Of a DNA stretch of 64,000 bases, positions 39,670 through 49,095 are shown piece by piece. The notes beneath the pieces were generated by a model. That model was not told the origin of the DNA. It searched no databases and worked only from the letters and a program-made list of their open reading frames with translations. A program made the position numbers and the translations under genes. Numbering within the stretch: the first letter of the stretch is position 1; each line of letters begins with the position of its first letter. Origin of the DNA: CAVUMR01 sp963742715 (lineage in GTDB: Bacteria; Actinomycetota; Actinomycetes; Mycobacteriales; Micromonosporaceae). Where the stretch lies: NCBI GenBank assembly GCA_963742715.1, contig CAVUMR010000003.1:1-64000 (forward strand). Reading direction: 5' to 3'.

Positions 39670-41448
39670 TCAGTGAGGTGCGGCCCCGCCGAGCCCTCCG
39701 ATGATCGACAGTAGGAATGCCAGCACGGCAGTCACGGGGTTCTGCGGACCTGGCTGTCCCGGGTCCGTCGGCCCACCAGGGGTTGTCGGCGGAGTTGTCG
39801 GCGGAGTTGTCGGCGGCGTCGTCGGCGGGGTCGTCGGCGGAGTGGTTGGCGTGGTGGTCGGGGTCTGGCCATTCTTGAAGGTCACCTGTGCACCGCCCAA
39901 GGGCGACCACGAGATGGAGCCGTTCTCGAAGTCGCACCGATTCCCGAGCCCGCCACCGGTCATGTCGGTGATCGCCAGGCCGAGCGCCGGAGTCCACGCG
40001 TCGTAGATCACCTTGCGCGCCGAGTGGGCACCGGTGGCCGGTGAATACCAGACCCGCACACCGTCGTACATGTCGAAGTTCTGATAGCCGTTGGCGAATG
40101 GAGTGAGCGGCATCGTCCCGTAGAGGCCGGCCTTCTGAGCGACCGGCAGTGGCGACGTGACGAAGCCCGACGCCGTCTCGTACACGACGGCGGCTGTTCT
40201 GATCTGGGCCCAGTTCTGCGCCTTGACCTTGTACACCGGACTCAACGCCGTACCCAGGCTCGGGTCGGTCACCGTCGAGAAGCGCTGAAATTCAGCAGAC
40301 GTGGCGAGACTGCCACTCGCCGCTGACTGCACGGTCTGCAAAGCCGGCTTGGGAGTCCAATCAGTACGCAACAAGCCGAAGGTGTCGATGGCATTGAAGC
40401 CGCCCGACTGCCCGTCGCGTGTGGTGTAAATGAACATCGGCCCGGTGTAGGGCAACTCCCGCCACTTGGTCAGCATGTCGGTGACGAACGCGTTCTGCTG
40501 CGCGTTCCCGCCCAGCGACGACGGTTCGCCGTACTCTGTCGACCAGATCTTCCTGTCGCCATCGCCGTTGGCCACCATGGTGTTTCGCATCGCCATCAAT
40601 TGTTGAAGGGGTTCACCGTCGTACTGCCCGCCGTCGCCGAACTTCGTGGTGTAGTGGTATGGGTGGAATGCCAGCGCGTCGAAGTACCCCTTCGCACCGG
40701 CGGCGTACATCTGAGTCAGGAACTTCGGTGGACTGATCGTCGCCGCACCGTTGTCGGCGATCGAGCCCAACGATCCTCCGAGGACGACGATCGACGGATC
40801 GACCGTCTTGATCTTGGCGTAGCTCGCCTTCAGGAGGTCGACGTAGCCGGCGGGATCGGGTGCCGGCGTGTAGAACTGGATTCCGTTGGGTTCGTTCCAA
40901 ATCTCGAGCGCGGCAATCTTTCCCCGGTAACGCGAGGCGACCTTGGCCACGAAGTCCCCGTAGATGGCCGGCGACGCCGGCCGGCCGCTCAAATACTGCC
41001 CACCGGGCGCGACCGCCCACATGGGTGAGGAGTTCACGACGCCGACGACCGCCAATTGCCTGGCGGCAGCGGAGTTCACCGTCTTGTCGACCGTGCTCCA
41101 GTCGAGCTGGCCCTGAGTGGCCTCCACTCCGGCCCATGGGATCAGCAGCCGCACCGCTCGGGCGTTGGTCGCCCGAATCGCATCCATCGTCTTGTCCACG
41201 TCGGCCTGTGTCATCCCGTAGACGTCGGAGTCGGCGACGGCGATCGTCGACGGCGCCGGGTCGATGGAGCCTGCGACGACCGCGATGACCTCGCGCGGAC
41301 GGGAACTCAAGAGTTCGGTGCTGACTGCGATGGTGCACACCAGCGCCACCACCATCGCGGTGGCAACCGTCCAGAGGCGGCGGCCAGGCCGCCGACGTCT
41401 TCTCGGGAGCACTCTCTTACCCCAGGTTCGTGTCGGATAACAGCTCAC
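39670..41448 (-). CDS. secreted glycoside hydrolase (GH39/GH5-like) with LGFP-like repeats and TTPP linker
   Basis: Protein of 592 residues. It has an arginine-rich N-terminus and a membrane/signal segment (LWTVATAMVVALVCTIAVS). A (beta/alpha)8 glycosidase domain follows, with ALEIWNEPNGIQFY (acid/base Glu in WNEPN) and KIWSTEYGEPSS (nucleophile Glu). A region after about residue 380 (VYKVKAQNWAQI, YDGVRVWYSPATGAHSA) resembles LGFP cell-wall-binding repeats. A linker of PTTP repeats comes next and then a hydrophobic C-terminus VTAVLAFLLSIIGGLGG. Probably anchored in the envelope and acting on arabinogalactan or another glycan; substrate is not predictable. Convergent with the polyol operon. 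Confidence 0.8.
   Translation of the reverse strand: MSCYPTRTWGKRVLPRRRRRPGRRLWTVATAMVVALVCTIAVSTELLSSRPREVIAVVAGSIDPAPSTIAVADSDVYGMTQADVDKTMDAIRATNARAVRLLIPWAGVEATQGQLDWSTVDKTVNSAAARQLAVVGVVNSSPMWAVAPGGQYLSGRPASPAIYGDFVAKVASRYRGKIAALEIWNEPNGIQFYTPAPDPAGYVDLLKASYAKIKTVDPSIVVLGGSLGSIADNGAATISPPKFLTQMYAAGAKGYFDALAFHPYHYTTKFGDGGQYDGEPLQQLMAMRNTMVANGDGDRKIWSTEYGEPSSLGGNAQQNAFVTDMLTKWRELPYTGPMFIYTTRDGQSGGFNAIDTFGLLRTDWTPKPALQTVQSAASGSLATSAEFQRFSTVTDPSLGTALSPVYKVKAQNWAQIRTAAVVYETASGFVTSPLPVAQKAGLYGTMPLTPFANGYQNFDMYDGVRVWYSPATGAHSARKVIYDAWTPALGLAITDMTGGGLGNRCDFENGSISWSPLGGAQVTFKNGQTPTTTPTTPPTTPPTTPPTTPPTTPPTTPGGPTDPGQPGPQNPVTAVLAFLLSIIGGLGGAAPH
39779..39850. repeat. 12-bp tandem repeat encoding the TTPP linker
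   Basis: About six near-identical 12-bp units (GGAGTTGTCGGC and one- or two-base variants) in tandem inside the glycoside hydrolase gene. Each unit codes for four linker residues on the minus strand. Length variation between strains is likely for such a repeat. Confidence 0.85.
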
Positions 41449-41659
41449 AGTCTGTGTCGCTACAGATACTGGCCGACCCGACGAAGTTTCCTGGGATGCG
41501 TGCGGCGTGTCGAATCTGGCGACGCGACCGTCAATTCTCCATCTACGAAAATGGGTGTTGTAGTGGACATCTGTGCCGAGAACTCACTCGTCACGCACGG
41601 GTACACGCTCAGCGAGCAAACGAGGGTCTTTTAGCCGCAACCTCGTTGATGCACTCCGG

Positions 41660-42709
41660 TCAGGACTTGGTCTGCCCCGGGATGCCCTCGTAGGCGATGT
41701 CGCCGGTCTTGAGATTGTCCTGGGTCAGGGTCACCAGACCGTCGAGGAACTTCTGCCGCTCGGTGACGACGTGCTGGATCGCGACGTCGACGTTGGCCTT
41801 GGTGATGGCGGGCATGATGTAGATCGGATCGGTCTTGACCTTCTCGCCCTTGACCAATGCGTTGGCGACGGCGAGTCCTGCGGACAGTTCGACGGTGCCG
41901 TTCTGCAGTGAGGTGCCGATGAATTCACCACTCTTGACGGCGTTCAGGCCGTCCTCGATGCCGTCGATGCCGACGATCGGCACGTCGGTCCGGTTGGCTT
42001 CCTTCAGCGCCTGGAGCGCGCCGAGGCCCATGTCGTCGTTTTGCGCCACCACGCCGTTGATCTGGGGCCCGAAGCTGGAGATCCAGTTCTTCATCTTGTT
42101 GACCGCTTCGTCGCGCTTCCAGTTGGCGGTGTCCTTGGCGAGCACCTTGATGTCGGGGTACTTGGCCAGCACCTGGTCGATGCCCTTGCCGCGGTTGATC
42201 TCGCCTGATCCACCGAGCGGGCCCTGCAGGACGACGATGTTGCCCTTGCCGCCCAGCTTGTCGGCCATCATCTGCATCTCCTGCGCACCGGCCGCCACGT
42301 CATCGGGCTGCACGTTTCCCGCCAGGTCAGGGGTTTCCAGCGCGGCGTTGACGGCCAGCAGCGGGATGCCCTTCTCCTTGGCCGAGGCGACCTGAGGTGC
42401 CAGCGAGTCCGCTTGCACCGGAACGACGATGATCGCCTTGACGCCCTGGTTGATCAACGAGTCGACCTGGCTGGCCTGCGTGGACACGTCGTTGTTGGCC
42501 GAGTTCCACACCAGCTCGATGTTGTTGGCCTTGGCGTAGGCGTCCATCCCCTCCTTGCCTGCGGTGATGAACGAGCTCATGTCGTACACCGTCACGCCGA
42601 TCCGGGTGGTGTCCTTGTTGGCCTCCGTATCACCGGCTCCACAGGCCGTCATCCCGAGCCCGAGCGCGGTGGCCGAGGCAACCGCGAACATCTTCGTTCC
42701 CAGTCTCAT
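41660..42709 (-). CDS. sugar/polyol ABC-transporter substrate-binding lipoprotein (periplasmic-binding type 1)
   Basis: Lipoprotein of 349 residues. The signal peptide ends in the lipobox MTAC (GLGMTACGAGD, Cys about 23). The mature part is a ribose-binding-type fold: RIGVTVYDMSSFITAGKEGMDAYA, IIVVPVQADSL, NGVVAQNDDMGLGALQAL and VPIVGIDGIEDG. The start is ATG 42709 with AGGAGATGACAG upstream. No ATPase or permease gene is adjacent, so it works with components encoded elsewhere. It is divergent from a SorC regulator and a GolD/DthD-like dehydrogenase, which suggests a polyol such as threitol, erythritol or arabitol as ligand. Confidence 0.9.
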   Translation of the reverse strand: MRLGTKMFAVASATALGLGMTACGAGDTEANKDTTRIGVTVYDMSSFITAGKEGMDAYAKANNIELVWNSANNDVSTQASQVDSLINQGVKAIIVVPVQADSLAPQVASAKEKGIPLLAVNAALETPDLAGNVQPDDVAAGAQEMQMMADKLGGKGNIVVLQGPLGGSGEINRGKGIDQVLAKYPDIKVLAKDTANWKRDEAVNKMKNWISSFGPQINGVVAQNDDMGLGALQALKEANRTDVPIVGIDGIEDGLNAVKSGEFIGTSLQNGTVELSAGLAVANALVKGEKVKTDPIYIMPAITKANVDVAIQHVVTERQKFLDGLVTLTQDNLKTGDIAYEGIPGQTKS

Positions 42710-42808
42710 CTGTCATCTCCTATGTGATTTCGTCTCGTGGACTGCAGTGGTGGAACTTGCACGGGGCCCTGGTCCTGCTCGATCTCCGATTTCCGATTTC
42801 CGGCACAA

Positions 42809-42879
42809 CGCTCACATGTCGGAACAGACGCTCAGATGTCGTTGTGACGTGGATCATGCAACGCCTATGCTCACATGTC
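42809..42879. promoter_or_regulatory. three CGCTCACATGTC-type repeats in the divergent SBP/SorC promoter region
   Basis: GCTCACATGTC at 42810, GCTCAGATGTC at 42830 and GCTCACATGTC at 42869: same orientation, offsets 20 and 39 bp. They lie between the binding-protein gene (start 42709) and the SorC gene. The third copy overlaps the first possible SorC ATG (42875), suggesting the true SorC start is downstream. Likely SorC operators. Confidence 0.65.
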
Positions 42880-43861
42880 AATGAGTCTGCACATACGTGC
42901 AGCAGCTGGGCGGAGCGGAGCCGAAGGGGCCGGATGCAGCGTGGGACCAGATGAGTTGTTCCAGCGGGCGGTGATCGCGCGGCGCTATTACCTCGATGGC
43001 CGCACCCGGATCCAGATCGCCGAGGAGTTCGGGCTTTCCCGGTTCAAGGTCACCCGCATGCTCGACGAGGCGATCGAATCCGGCATGGTGCAGATCAAGA
43101 TCCACAATCCGGGCTCCATCGACGTCGAACTGTCCGCGGCACTGCAAAAGCGCTATGCGCTAGAACACGCCTATGCCATCGCCGGCGAGACCACCAATAC
43201 CGCGGACCGCATCGACGCGGTCGCCACGGCGATGGCCGAACTGCTGCAATCGATCCTGCGCGACGGGGACGTCATCGGCGTGGACTGCGGGCGCACACTG
43301 ACCCACATCGCGCCGCACCTAACGTCGCTACCGCGGTGCGACGTCGTGCAACTCACCGGCATGGCGGGCGCCATCACCCACAGCGGCGTCGACCTGGTCC
43401 GGCGGATCAGCGAAGTCAGCGGTGGCAGGTCATGGCCTCTGTACGCACCGCTGGTGGTGCCCGACGCGCGGACTGCCGACAGCCTCAGGGAGAACCCGCA
43501 GATTCGCGAAACCGTCGCGCACCACGAAAAGGTCAGCTGCGCCATCGTGTCCGTTGGCGCATGGCGGCCTGGCGCATCGCAGGTGCACGGGTCGCTGTCC
43601 GAAGCGGAGGCAGCGACTCTGGCTGCGGCAGGCGTCGTCGCCGAAACCTGTGCCCTACTACTGGACGACGACGGCGGCCGCATCGCAGGGCTCGACGACC
43701 GCCGGATGGGTATCGACGAGGCCGTGCTGCGCGCGATCCCCACCCGGATCGCCCTGTCCACCGGTCCCGAGAAGATCGCAGCCACGCGTGCGGTACTGCG
43801 TTCGGGCTTGGTGTCATCCGTGATCACCGATACCGACATCGCAGCCGCGGTGCTCGATTGA
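42875..43861 (+). CDS. SorC/DeoR-type sugar-binding transcriptional regulator
   Basis: Regulator of up to 328 residues. The N-terminal helix-turn-helix is RTRIQIAEEFGLSRFKVTRMLDEAIESGMV. The SorC sugar-phosphate-binding domain follows (DGDVIGVDCGRTLTHIAPHL, VVQLTGMAGAI, GIDEAVLRAIPTRIALSTGPEKIAATRAVLRSGLV). The start is uncertain: ATG 42875 and ATG 42881 overlap a repeat that looks like an operator. GTG 42941 (MGPDELFQRAVIARRYYLDG) would give the usual family N-terminus and is my preference on length grounds. It precedes the dehydrogenase gene on the same strand and is divergent from the substrate-binding protein. Confidence 0.9.
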   Translation: MSMSLHIRAAAGRSGAEGAGCSVGPDELFQRAVIARRYYLDGRTRIQIAEEFGLSRFKVTRMLDEAIESGMVQIKIHNPGSIDVELSAALQKRYALEHAYAIAGETTNTADRIDAVATAMAELLQSILRDGDVIGVDCGRTLTHIAPHLTSLPRCDVVQLTGMAGAITHSGVDLVRRISEVSGGRSWPLYAPLVVPDARTADSLRENPQIRETVAHHEKVSCAIVSVGAWRPGASQVHGSLSEAEAATLAAAGVVAETCALLLDDDGGRIAGLDDRRMGIDEAVLRAIPTRIALSTGPEKIAATRAVLRSGLVSSVITDTDIAAAVLD

Positions 43862-43884
43862 CCCGAATGGAGAGGATCGACGAC

Positions 43885-44646
43885 GTGTCAGAGCCCAAGG
43901 TGGACTTCGGCTTCCGGCTCGACGACAAGGTCGCGCTGGTTACCGGCGCGGCATCTGGCATCGGCGCGGCCATCGCGGCGGCGTACTCGAGCAAGGGCGC
44001 CACGATCGCCGCGGTCGACCTCGACGAGGCAGGCGCGGCCGAACTGGCCGCCGGACTGTCCGGGAGCCGTGGATTCGCCTGCAACGTCAGCGATCCCGAC
44101 GACGTCACCCGGACGGTCGATGCCGTCGTCGCCGAGTTCGGTCGCATCGACCTGCTGGTGAACAGCGCCGGAATCGCCAGGCTTGCGCCCGCCGAGGACC
44201 TATCGCTCTCGGACTGGGACGCCACCATCGCGATCAACCTCAAGGGCACCTTCCTGATGTGCCAGTCCGTCGGACGGCACATGCTCTCGGCCGGCCGCGG
44301 TGTCATCGTCAACATGGCGTCGCAGGCCGCCACCGTCGCGCTCGACCAGCACGTGGCCTACTGCGCATCGAAGTTCGGCGTCGTCGGGCTGTCCAAGGTG
44401 CTCGCCGCAGAGTGGGCGCCGCGAGGGATCCGCGTCAACACCATCTCCCCCACCGTCGTGCTCACCGACCTCGGGATCAAGGCGTGGGACAACCCGAAGG
44501 GCGACGCGCTGAAGAAGCTGATCCCCGTTGGCAGGTTCGCTTACCCGGACGAGATAGCTGCAGCCGCGATCTTTCTCGCCTCCGATGCCGCTGCCATGGT
44601 GAACGGCGCCGACCTCGTGGTCGACGGCGGCTACACCATCAAGTAG
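43885..44646 (+). CDS. SDR polyol dehydrogenase (GolD / D-threitol dehydrogenase-like)
   Basis: NAD-dependent short-chain dehydrogenase of 253 residues. The cofactor motif is VTGAASGIGAA, the catalytic Ser lies in NMASQAA, and the Tyr-Lys pair in AYCASKFG. The strings LDQHVAYCASK, ISPTVVLTDLGIKAW and KLIPVGRFAYPDEIAAAAIFL, with the C-terminus GGYTIK, match the GolD family as I recall it. Listerial GolD oxidises D-arabitol, and M. smegmatis D-threitol dehydrogenase is a relative. GTG 43885 (MSEPKVDFGF) is chosen because GGAGAGG precedes it; ATG 43867 is the alternative. Coupled to the SorC regulator. Oxidation of a tetritol or pentitol is the likely role. Confidence 0.9.
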   Translation: MSEPKVDFGFRLDDKVALVTGAASGIGAAIAAAYSSKGATIAAVDLDEAGAAELAAGLSGSRGFACNVSDPDDVTRTVDAVVAEFGRIDLLVNSAGIARLAPAEDLSLSDWDATIAINLKGTFLMCQSVGRHMLSAGRGVIVNMASQAATVALDQHVAYCASKFGVVGLSKVLAAEWAPRGIRVNTISPTVVLTDLGIKAWDNPKGDALKKLIPVGRFAYPDEIAAAAIFLASDAAAMVNGADLVVDGGYTIK

Positions 44647-44692
44647 CGACCATCACGTCGCGGTCGACGGATTCCCACGACTGCCACGGGAC

Positions 44693-45928
44693 CTACGACC
44701 TCGGGCGCGGTGCAAACCGCGTCAGTTGCGTGACGTGCGCCGGGGTCAGCTCGTCGAGGCACGTCACTCCGAGCAGCCGCATGGTCCGCTCCACCTGACC
44801 GGACAGGATCTCGATGGCGCGATCCACACCGGCCTCACCACCGGCCATCAACCCGTACAGGTAGGCGCGTCCGATCATTGTGAACCGCGCGCCCATCGCG
44901 ATGGCAGCCACCATGTCGGCACCCGACATGATCCCGGTGTCCAGCAGAATCTCGACGTCACTGCCCACCTCCGTGGCAACCGCGGGCAACAGGTGGAACG
45001 GGATGGGGGCTCGATCGAGTTGCCGCCCACCGTGATTGGACAGCACGATGCCGTCGACGCCCAGGTCGGTGACCGCACGCGCATCGGCCACCGTCTGGAT
45101 GCCCTTCACCACGAATTTGCCCGGCCACTGCGACTTGATCCAGGCCAGGTCGTCGAACGTGACCGTGGGGTCGAACATGGTGTCCAGCAGTTCGGCGACC
45201 GTCCCCGACCACCGGTCCAGCGATGCGAAGGCCAGCGGCTCGGTGGTGAGGAAGTCGATCCACCACTGCGGCCGGGGCAGCGCGTTGGCGACGGTGCGCA
45301 GCGTTAGCGCCGGGGGGATCGACATGCCGTTGCGCTTGTCACGCAGCCGCGCGCCCGCGACCGGGACGTCGACCGTGACCAGCAGCGTGTCGTATCCCGC
45401 GGCGGCGGCGCGTTCGACGAGCGCCATCGAGCGGTCGCGGTCCTTCCACATGTACAGCTGAAACCAGTTGCGGCCGAGTGGGTTCGCCGCCTTGACGTCC
45501 TCGATGGAAGTGGTACCCATGGTCGACAGCGTGAACGGGATGCCTGCCCGTGCGGCAGCGTGAGCGCCCGCGATCTCGCCTTCGGTGTGCATCATCCGGG
45601 TGAACCCGGTGGGCGCGATGCCGAAGGGCATGGCGACCGGTGCGCCAAGGACGTCCCGGCCGGTGTTGACCTCCGACACGTCCCGCAGGATGGCCGGGTG
45701 GAACTCGATGTCCTCGAACGCCTGCCGGGCGCGTGCGATGGACAACTCCGCTTCCGCCGACCCGTCGGTGTAGTCGAACGCGGCACGGGGGGTGCGTCGC
45801 TTGGCGATGCGGCGCAGGTCCTCGATCGTCAGCGCCTTGTCGAGCCTGCGCTTCTTGGCGTCGAACTCGGGCTTCTTGAACTGCATCAACGGCGCGAGGT
45901 CGTGCCTGCTCGGTAGTCGTCGTTTCAT
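44693..45928 (-). CDS. lldD2: FMN-dependent L-lactate dehydrogenase (quinone)
   Basis: FMN-dependent alpha-hydroxyacid dehydrogenase of 411 residues that oxidises L-lactate to pyruvate at the membrane. Marks: N-terminal AKRRTPRAAFDYTDGSAEAE, FQLYMWKDRDRSMAL, GKFVVKGIQTVADARA (FMN Lys) and GIVLSNHGGRQLDRA with the catalytic His and Arg. The whole sequence, including its C-terminal LLGVTCLDELTPAHVTQL, follows M. tuberculosis LldD2 (Rv1872c). ATG 45928 is preceded by GGAAGGG. It is single-gene and convergent with the polyol dehydrogenase. Confidence 0.93.
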   Translation of the reverse strand: MKRRLPSRHDLAPLMQFKKPEFDAKKRRLDKALTIEDLRRIAKRRTPRAAFDYTDGSAEAELSIARARQAFEDIEFHPAILRDVSEVNTGRDVLGAPVAMPFGIAPTGFTRMMHTEGEIAGAHAAARAGIPFTLSTMGTTSIEDVKAANPLGRNWFQLYMWKDRDRSMALVERAAAAGYDTLLVTVDVPVAGARLRDKRNGMSIPPALTLRTVANALPRPQWWIDFLTTEPLAFASLDRWSGTVAELLDTMFDPTVTFDDLAWIKSQWPGKFVVKGIQTVADARAVTDLGVDGIVLSNHGGRQLDRAPIPFHLLPAVATEVGSDVEILLDTGIMSGADMVAAIAMGARFTMIGRAYLYGLMAGGEAGVDRAIEILSGQVERTMRLLGVTCLDELTPAHVTQLTRFAPRPRS

Positions 45929-46182
45929 GTCGGGCCCTTCCAGCCGGCGTGCGCCCGGGCTTGGATCAGTACGTTACCTACCGCAAGACTCTCCACGATC
46001 GCGCGGGCCATCTCGGGCTTGATGGTCCGGCGGCCGGACCGTTGCCGTGAAACCGCCTCGCAGACAGCTGAACTCCTCGCTGACCACGGCTGACCTCGCC
46101 GACGTTTGCAAACCGGCGGACGCTGTGAGGATCGCTGTGAGTTGCCTGGGCAAGTGCCCACGAGCCTGTCCCGCGGGCACCG
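45929..46182. other. intergenic region between lldD2 and efeU
   Basis: Divergent promoter region of about 317 bp in all, with the IdeR-like box at its right end. The lldD2 side carries GGAAGGG before the start codon. No gene or RNA seen in the remainder. Confidence 0.6.
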
Positions 46183-46201
46183 GTAAGCCTAGCCTTACCC
46201 A
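46183..46201. promoter_or_regulatory. IdeR-like iron box upstream of efeUOB
   Basis: GTAAGCCTAGCCTTACCC on the plus strand. The complementary reading TAAGGCTAGGCTTACC matches 12 of 14 core positions of the IdeR consensus AGGTTAGGCTAACC, in my alignment by eye. It lies about 45 bp before the efeU start, where an iron-dependent repressor would block the promoter. Confidence 0.65.
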
Positions 46202-46245
46202 GGGCCGGGGTTCAGTGGCCGTCGGCCTGAGGTGACGGGAGAGAC

Positions 46246-47815
46246 GTGCAGGGCATCTTCGTTGGCACGTTCCTCATCGGGCTGCGCGAAGGTCTCGAAG
46301 CCACGCTCATCGTCAGCATCGTCGGCGCCTTCCTCAAACGGAACGGCAAGCCCGTACGCCCGATGTTCATCGGCGTCGGATTGGCCGTCGTCATCAGCAT
46401 CGCGGTCGGCGTGGGGCTGGAGGTCGTGTCCGCCTCGCTGCCGCAACGGCAGCAGGAGATGCTGGAGACCGTCATCGGCGCGATCGCCGTGGTCTTCGTG
46501 ACCACGATGATCATCTGGATGAACCGCAACGCCTTTCGGATGAAGGGCGAACTGGAGCGGGAAGCGGCACAGGCGATCAACAGCGGCGGAGCGTTCGCGC
46601 TTGCGGTCATGGCATTCCTCGCCGTGCTCAAGGAGGGCTTCGAAACCGCGGTCTTCCTGCTGGCGGCCGCCCAGGCGACGCACGGCAGTCGGTGGTTCGC
46701 CGTGCTCGGCGGCGTGGCAGGCATCGCGCGTAGCGATCGCCGTGGGCGCAGGGATCTACTTCGGCAGTCTCAAACTCAATCTGGGCCGGTTCTTCCGCAT
46801 CACCGGCGTGTTTCTGGTGTTCATCGCCGCCGGTCTGGTGATGAGCAGTCTGCGGACGGCGCACGAGGCGGGCTGGATCACCATCGGACAGCAGAGGGCA
46901 TTCGACCTCTCGGCCTGGATACCCGCGAAATCCGTTCTCGGCGCGTTGATCACGGGGATGTTCGGAGTTCCTCCCGATCCGCGCCTGGTCGAAGTACTCG
47001 GCTGGCTCCTCTATGCGGTGCCCGTGCTGATCGTGTTCCTGTGGCCGGCCCGGCTCGCACCGGGGCCCGTCGCGAAACGCCGAATCCTGGTGTGCACCAC
47101 GGCGGGACTCGCAGCGGCAGCAGCGGCGATGGCCGTGTTCATTCCGGCCGGCGGCACCGATTCGCCGGGGCCGACCAGGGCGGTCAGCACCGCCGGCGGA
47201 CGCGCCACGACCGTCACGGTCGGCACCGGACGGGGCGTTTCGCACACTGACGCGTCACCGGTCCCGGCGGCGAGGATCAGCACGATCCGGCTCGACGACG
47301 CGGGTCGGCAGACGATCGACGGCGTCGACGTCACCGTCTGCAGGCGAAGGTCCCCGCCGACCCCGGCGTCACCACCACCCCGATCGACCTCGGCGAACTG
47401 GCACAACTGACCGGCGGCCGTCTGCCCGTCGGGCTTGGGAAGCGCGCGCACGCCGGGACCGTTCGACGCGAAGTGGAGTGCCAGCACCGTCTACACCGTG
47501 CTCGCCCACGGTGACGACGTCGTTGCGGCCGAGGGCACCAGTACCCGGGTGGCGATGCTCAGTGGTGGCGGCCTGTCCACGCCCGAAGGTCGTCAGCGTC
47601 GGCGGTCTCGACACCGACTGGGCCACCGCGCCCTCCGACGACGCGGCGACCGCGGCGCAGATCACCCAGTGCTGCCAACGACCGAAGGGAACGCACGCTG
47701 TGGACGGTGTGGCTCCCGATCGTGCTGGGCGCGGTCGCCGTGGCCCCTCGTGCGTTGCGGTCCGCGGTGGCCGCCAAACTCCGAAGAGAAAAGGGAAACA
47801 ACGACATCATGGTGA
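46246..47815 (+). CDS. efeU: iron permease EfeU (FTR1 family) with C-terminal extension, frameshifted
   Basis: Membrane ferric/ferrous permease of the EfeUOB system. Both family iron motifs are present: REGLE (GLREGLEATLIV, helix 1) and the second-half KEGFE (AVLKEGFETAVFL). Seven or so helices end near 47120. A hydrophilic extension follows, with IRLDDAGRQTIDGVDVTV, VTTTPIDLGELAQLTGGRLPVGLG and AKWSASTVYTVLAHGDDVV, and then a final hydrophobic segment. Starts at GTG 46246. Breaks near 46733, 47345, 47448, 47585 and 47690; the first is one extra C. The end overlaps the efeO start. Iron-dependent control is indicated by the IdeR-like box at 46183. Confidence 0.85.
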
Positions 47816-49095
47816 ACTACCGAGGCGAGACGAGATCGTTGTCTCGTAATGTCTGGCTGGCCGTGCCGGTCGCGGCTGCGGCGCTGGCACTTTCGGCTCA
47901 CGGCGTGCAGTTCGAGCACGGATGCCGCCAAGAGCACTCCCGAGCAGCGCAGGCGCAAGCTCGAGCGCCGCCAACGGCGTCAAGGCGGTGAACGTGACGC
48001 TGGCCAACGATGCCGGGAAGGACACCTGCTCGCTGGACTCCGCCACGGTGCCCGCCGGGCCGGTCACCTTCACGGTGACCAACGCCAGCGCACCCGGTAT
48101 CACCGAGATGGAGTTGTTGAAGGATCAGCGCATCGTCGGGGAGAAGGAGAACCTGGCGCCCGGCCTCGATCCGGTCTCGTTCACCGTCACCCTCGACGGC
48201 GGAAAGTACAAGGTGTACTGCCCGGGTGCGGGATCGGAGTATCTCGACTTCACCGTCACGGGCCAGGCGCCCGCGGCGCCCACCGGAACCGTGCAGACGA
48301 TCCTGAGCCAAGGGCACGAAGGACTATTCGGCGTACGTGGTCGACCAGGTCAACCAGCTGAACACGATCGGTCAAGGCGCTCGACGCGGCCGTCCAGTCG
48401 GGCAACGTCGAGGCCGCAAAGGCCGCCTACGCCAAGGCTCGGCCGTTCTACGAGCGGGCCGAGTCGAGCGTCGGAGGGTTCGTCATCCCCGGCTTCGCGG
48501 TCGACGACAACGCGGGCAACCTCGACTACCTCATCGACATGCGGCAGTCGACCCCGGTGGACGACAAGGTGGGCTGGAAGGGCTTCCACGCCATCGAACG
48601 CGACCTCTGGCAGGGCGCGGATGGAAGGGGGCCATCACGCCCGCCACGAAGGCGCTCAGCACCGAATTGGTCGGCAACGTCGGCAAACTCGTCGGCGTCG
48701 TCGGGCCGCTGCAGTACAAGCCGGAGGATCTCGCCAACGGCGCCGCCGATCTGATCGAAGAGGTGCAGAACACGAAGATCAACGGCGAGGAGGAGAACTT
48801 CAGCCATATCGACCTGGTGGACTTCGCCGGCAATGTCGAAGGCGCACAACAGGCTTACGCCTCGCTGCGGCCTGGTCTGCAGAAGATCGACGCCAACCTG
48901 GTGACGCAGCTGGACCAGCAGTTCCAGACGGTACTGACCACGCTCGACGGCTACCGGGACGCGGCAGCGCTCGGCGGCTACCAGGTGTACACACCTGCGG
49001 TGCGTGCGGCCGACGCGGCCAAGCTGACCGCGGTGATCCAACCGCTGCACGAAAGCCTGTCCACCGTCGCCCAGAAGGTGGTCTCGGCCACCTGA
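47809..49095 (+). CDS. efeO: iron uptake lipoprotein EfeO (cupredoxin + M75 imelysin), frameshifted
   Basis: Envelope lipoprotein that delivers iron to EfeU. The signal peptide ends at a lipobox LTAC (ACSSSTDAAKSTPEQ) reached after a frame break near 47906. The N-terminal cupredoxin domain has VNVTLANDAGKDTCSLDSATVPAGPVTFTV. The C-terminal M75/imelysin domain has the metal motif HxxE in GWKGFHAIERDLWQG and ends YDGYRDAAALGGYQVYTPA-type sequence to the stop at 49095. Breaks near 47906, 47960, 48312, 48372 and 48625; the two near 48312 and 48372 are an extra G. Its TGA overlaps the efeB ATG (TGATG). Confidence 0.88.

Noticed and set aside
39779..39866. Tandem repeats as CRISPR or regulatory array
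   Set aside because: In-frame 12-bp repeat coding for a Thr/Pro linker of the glycoside hydrolase.
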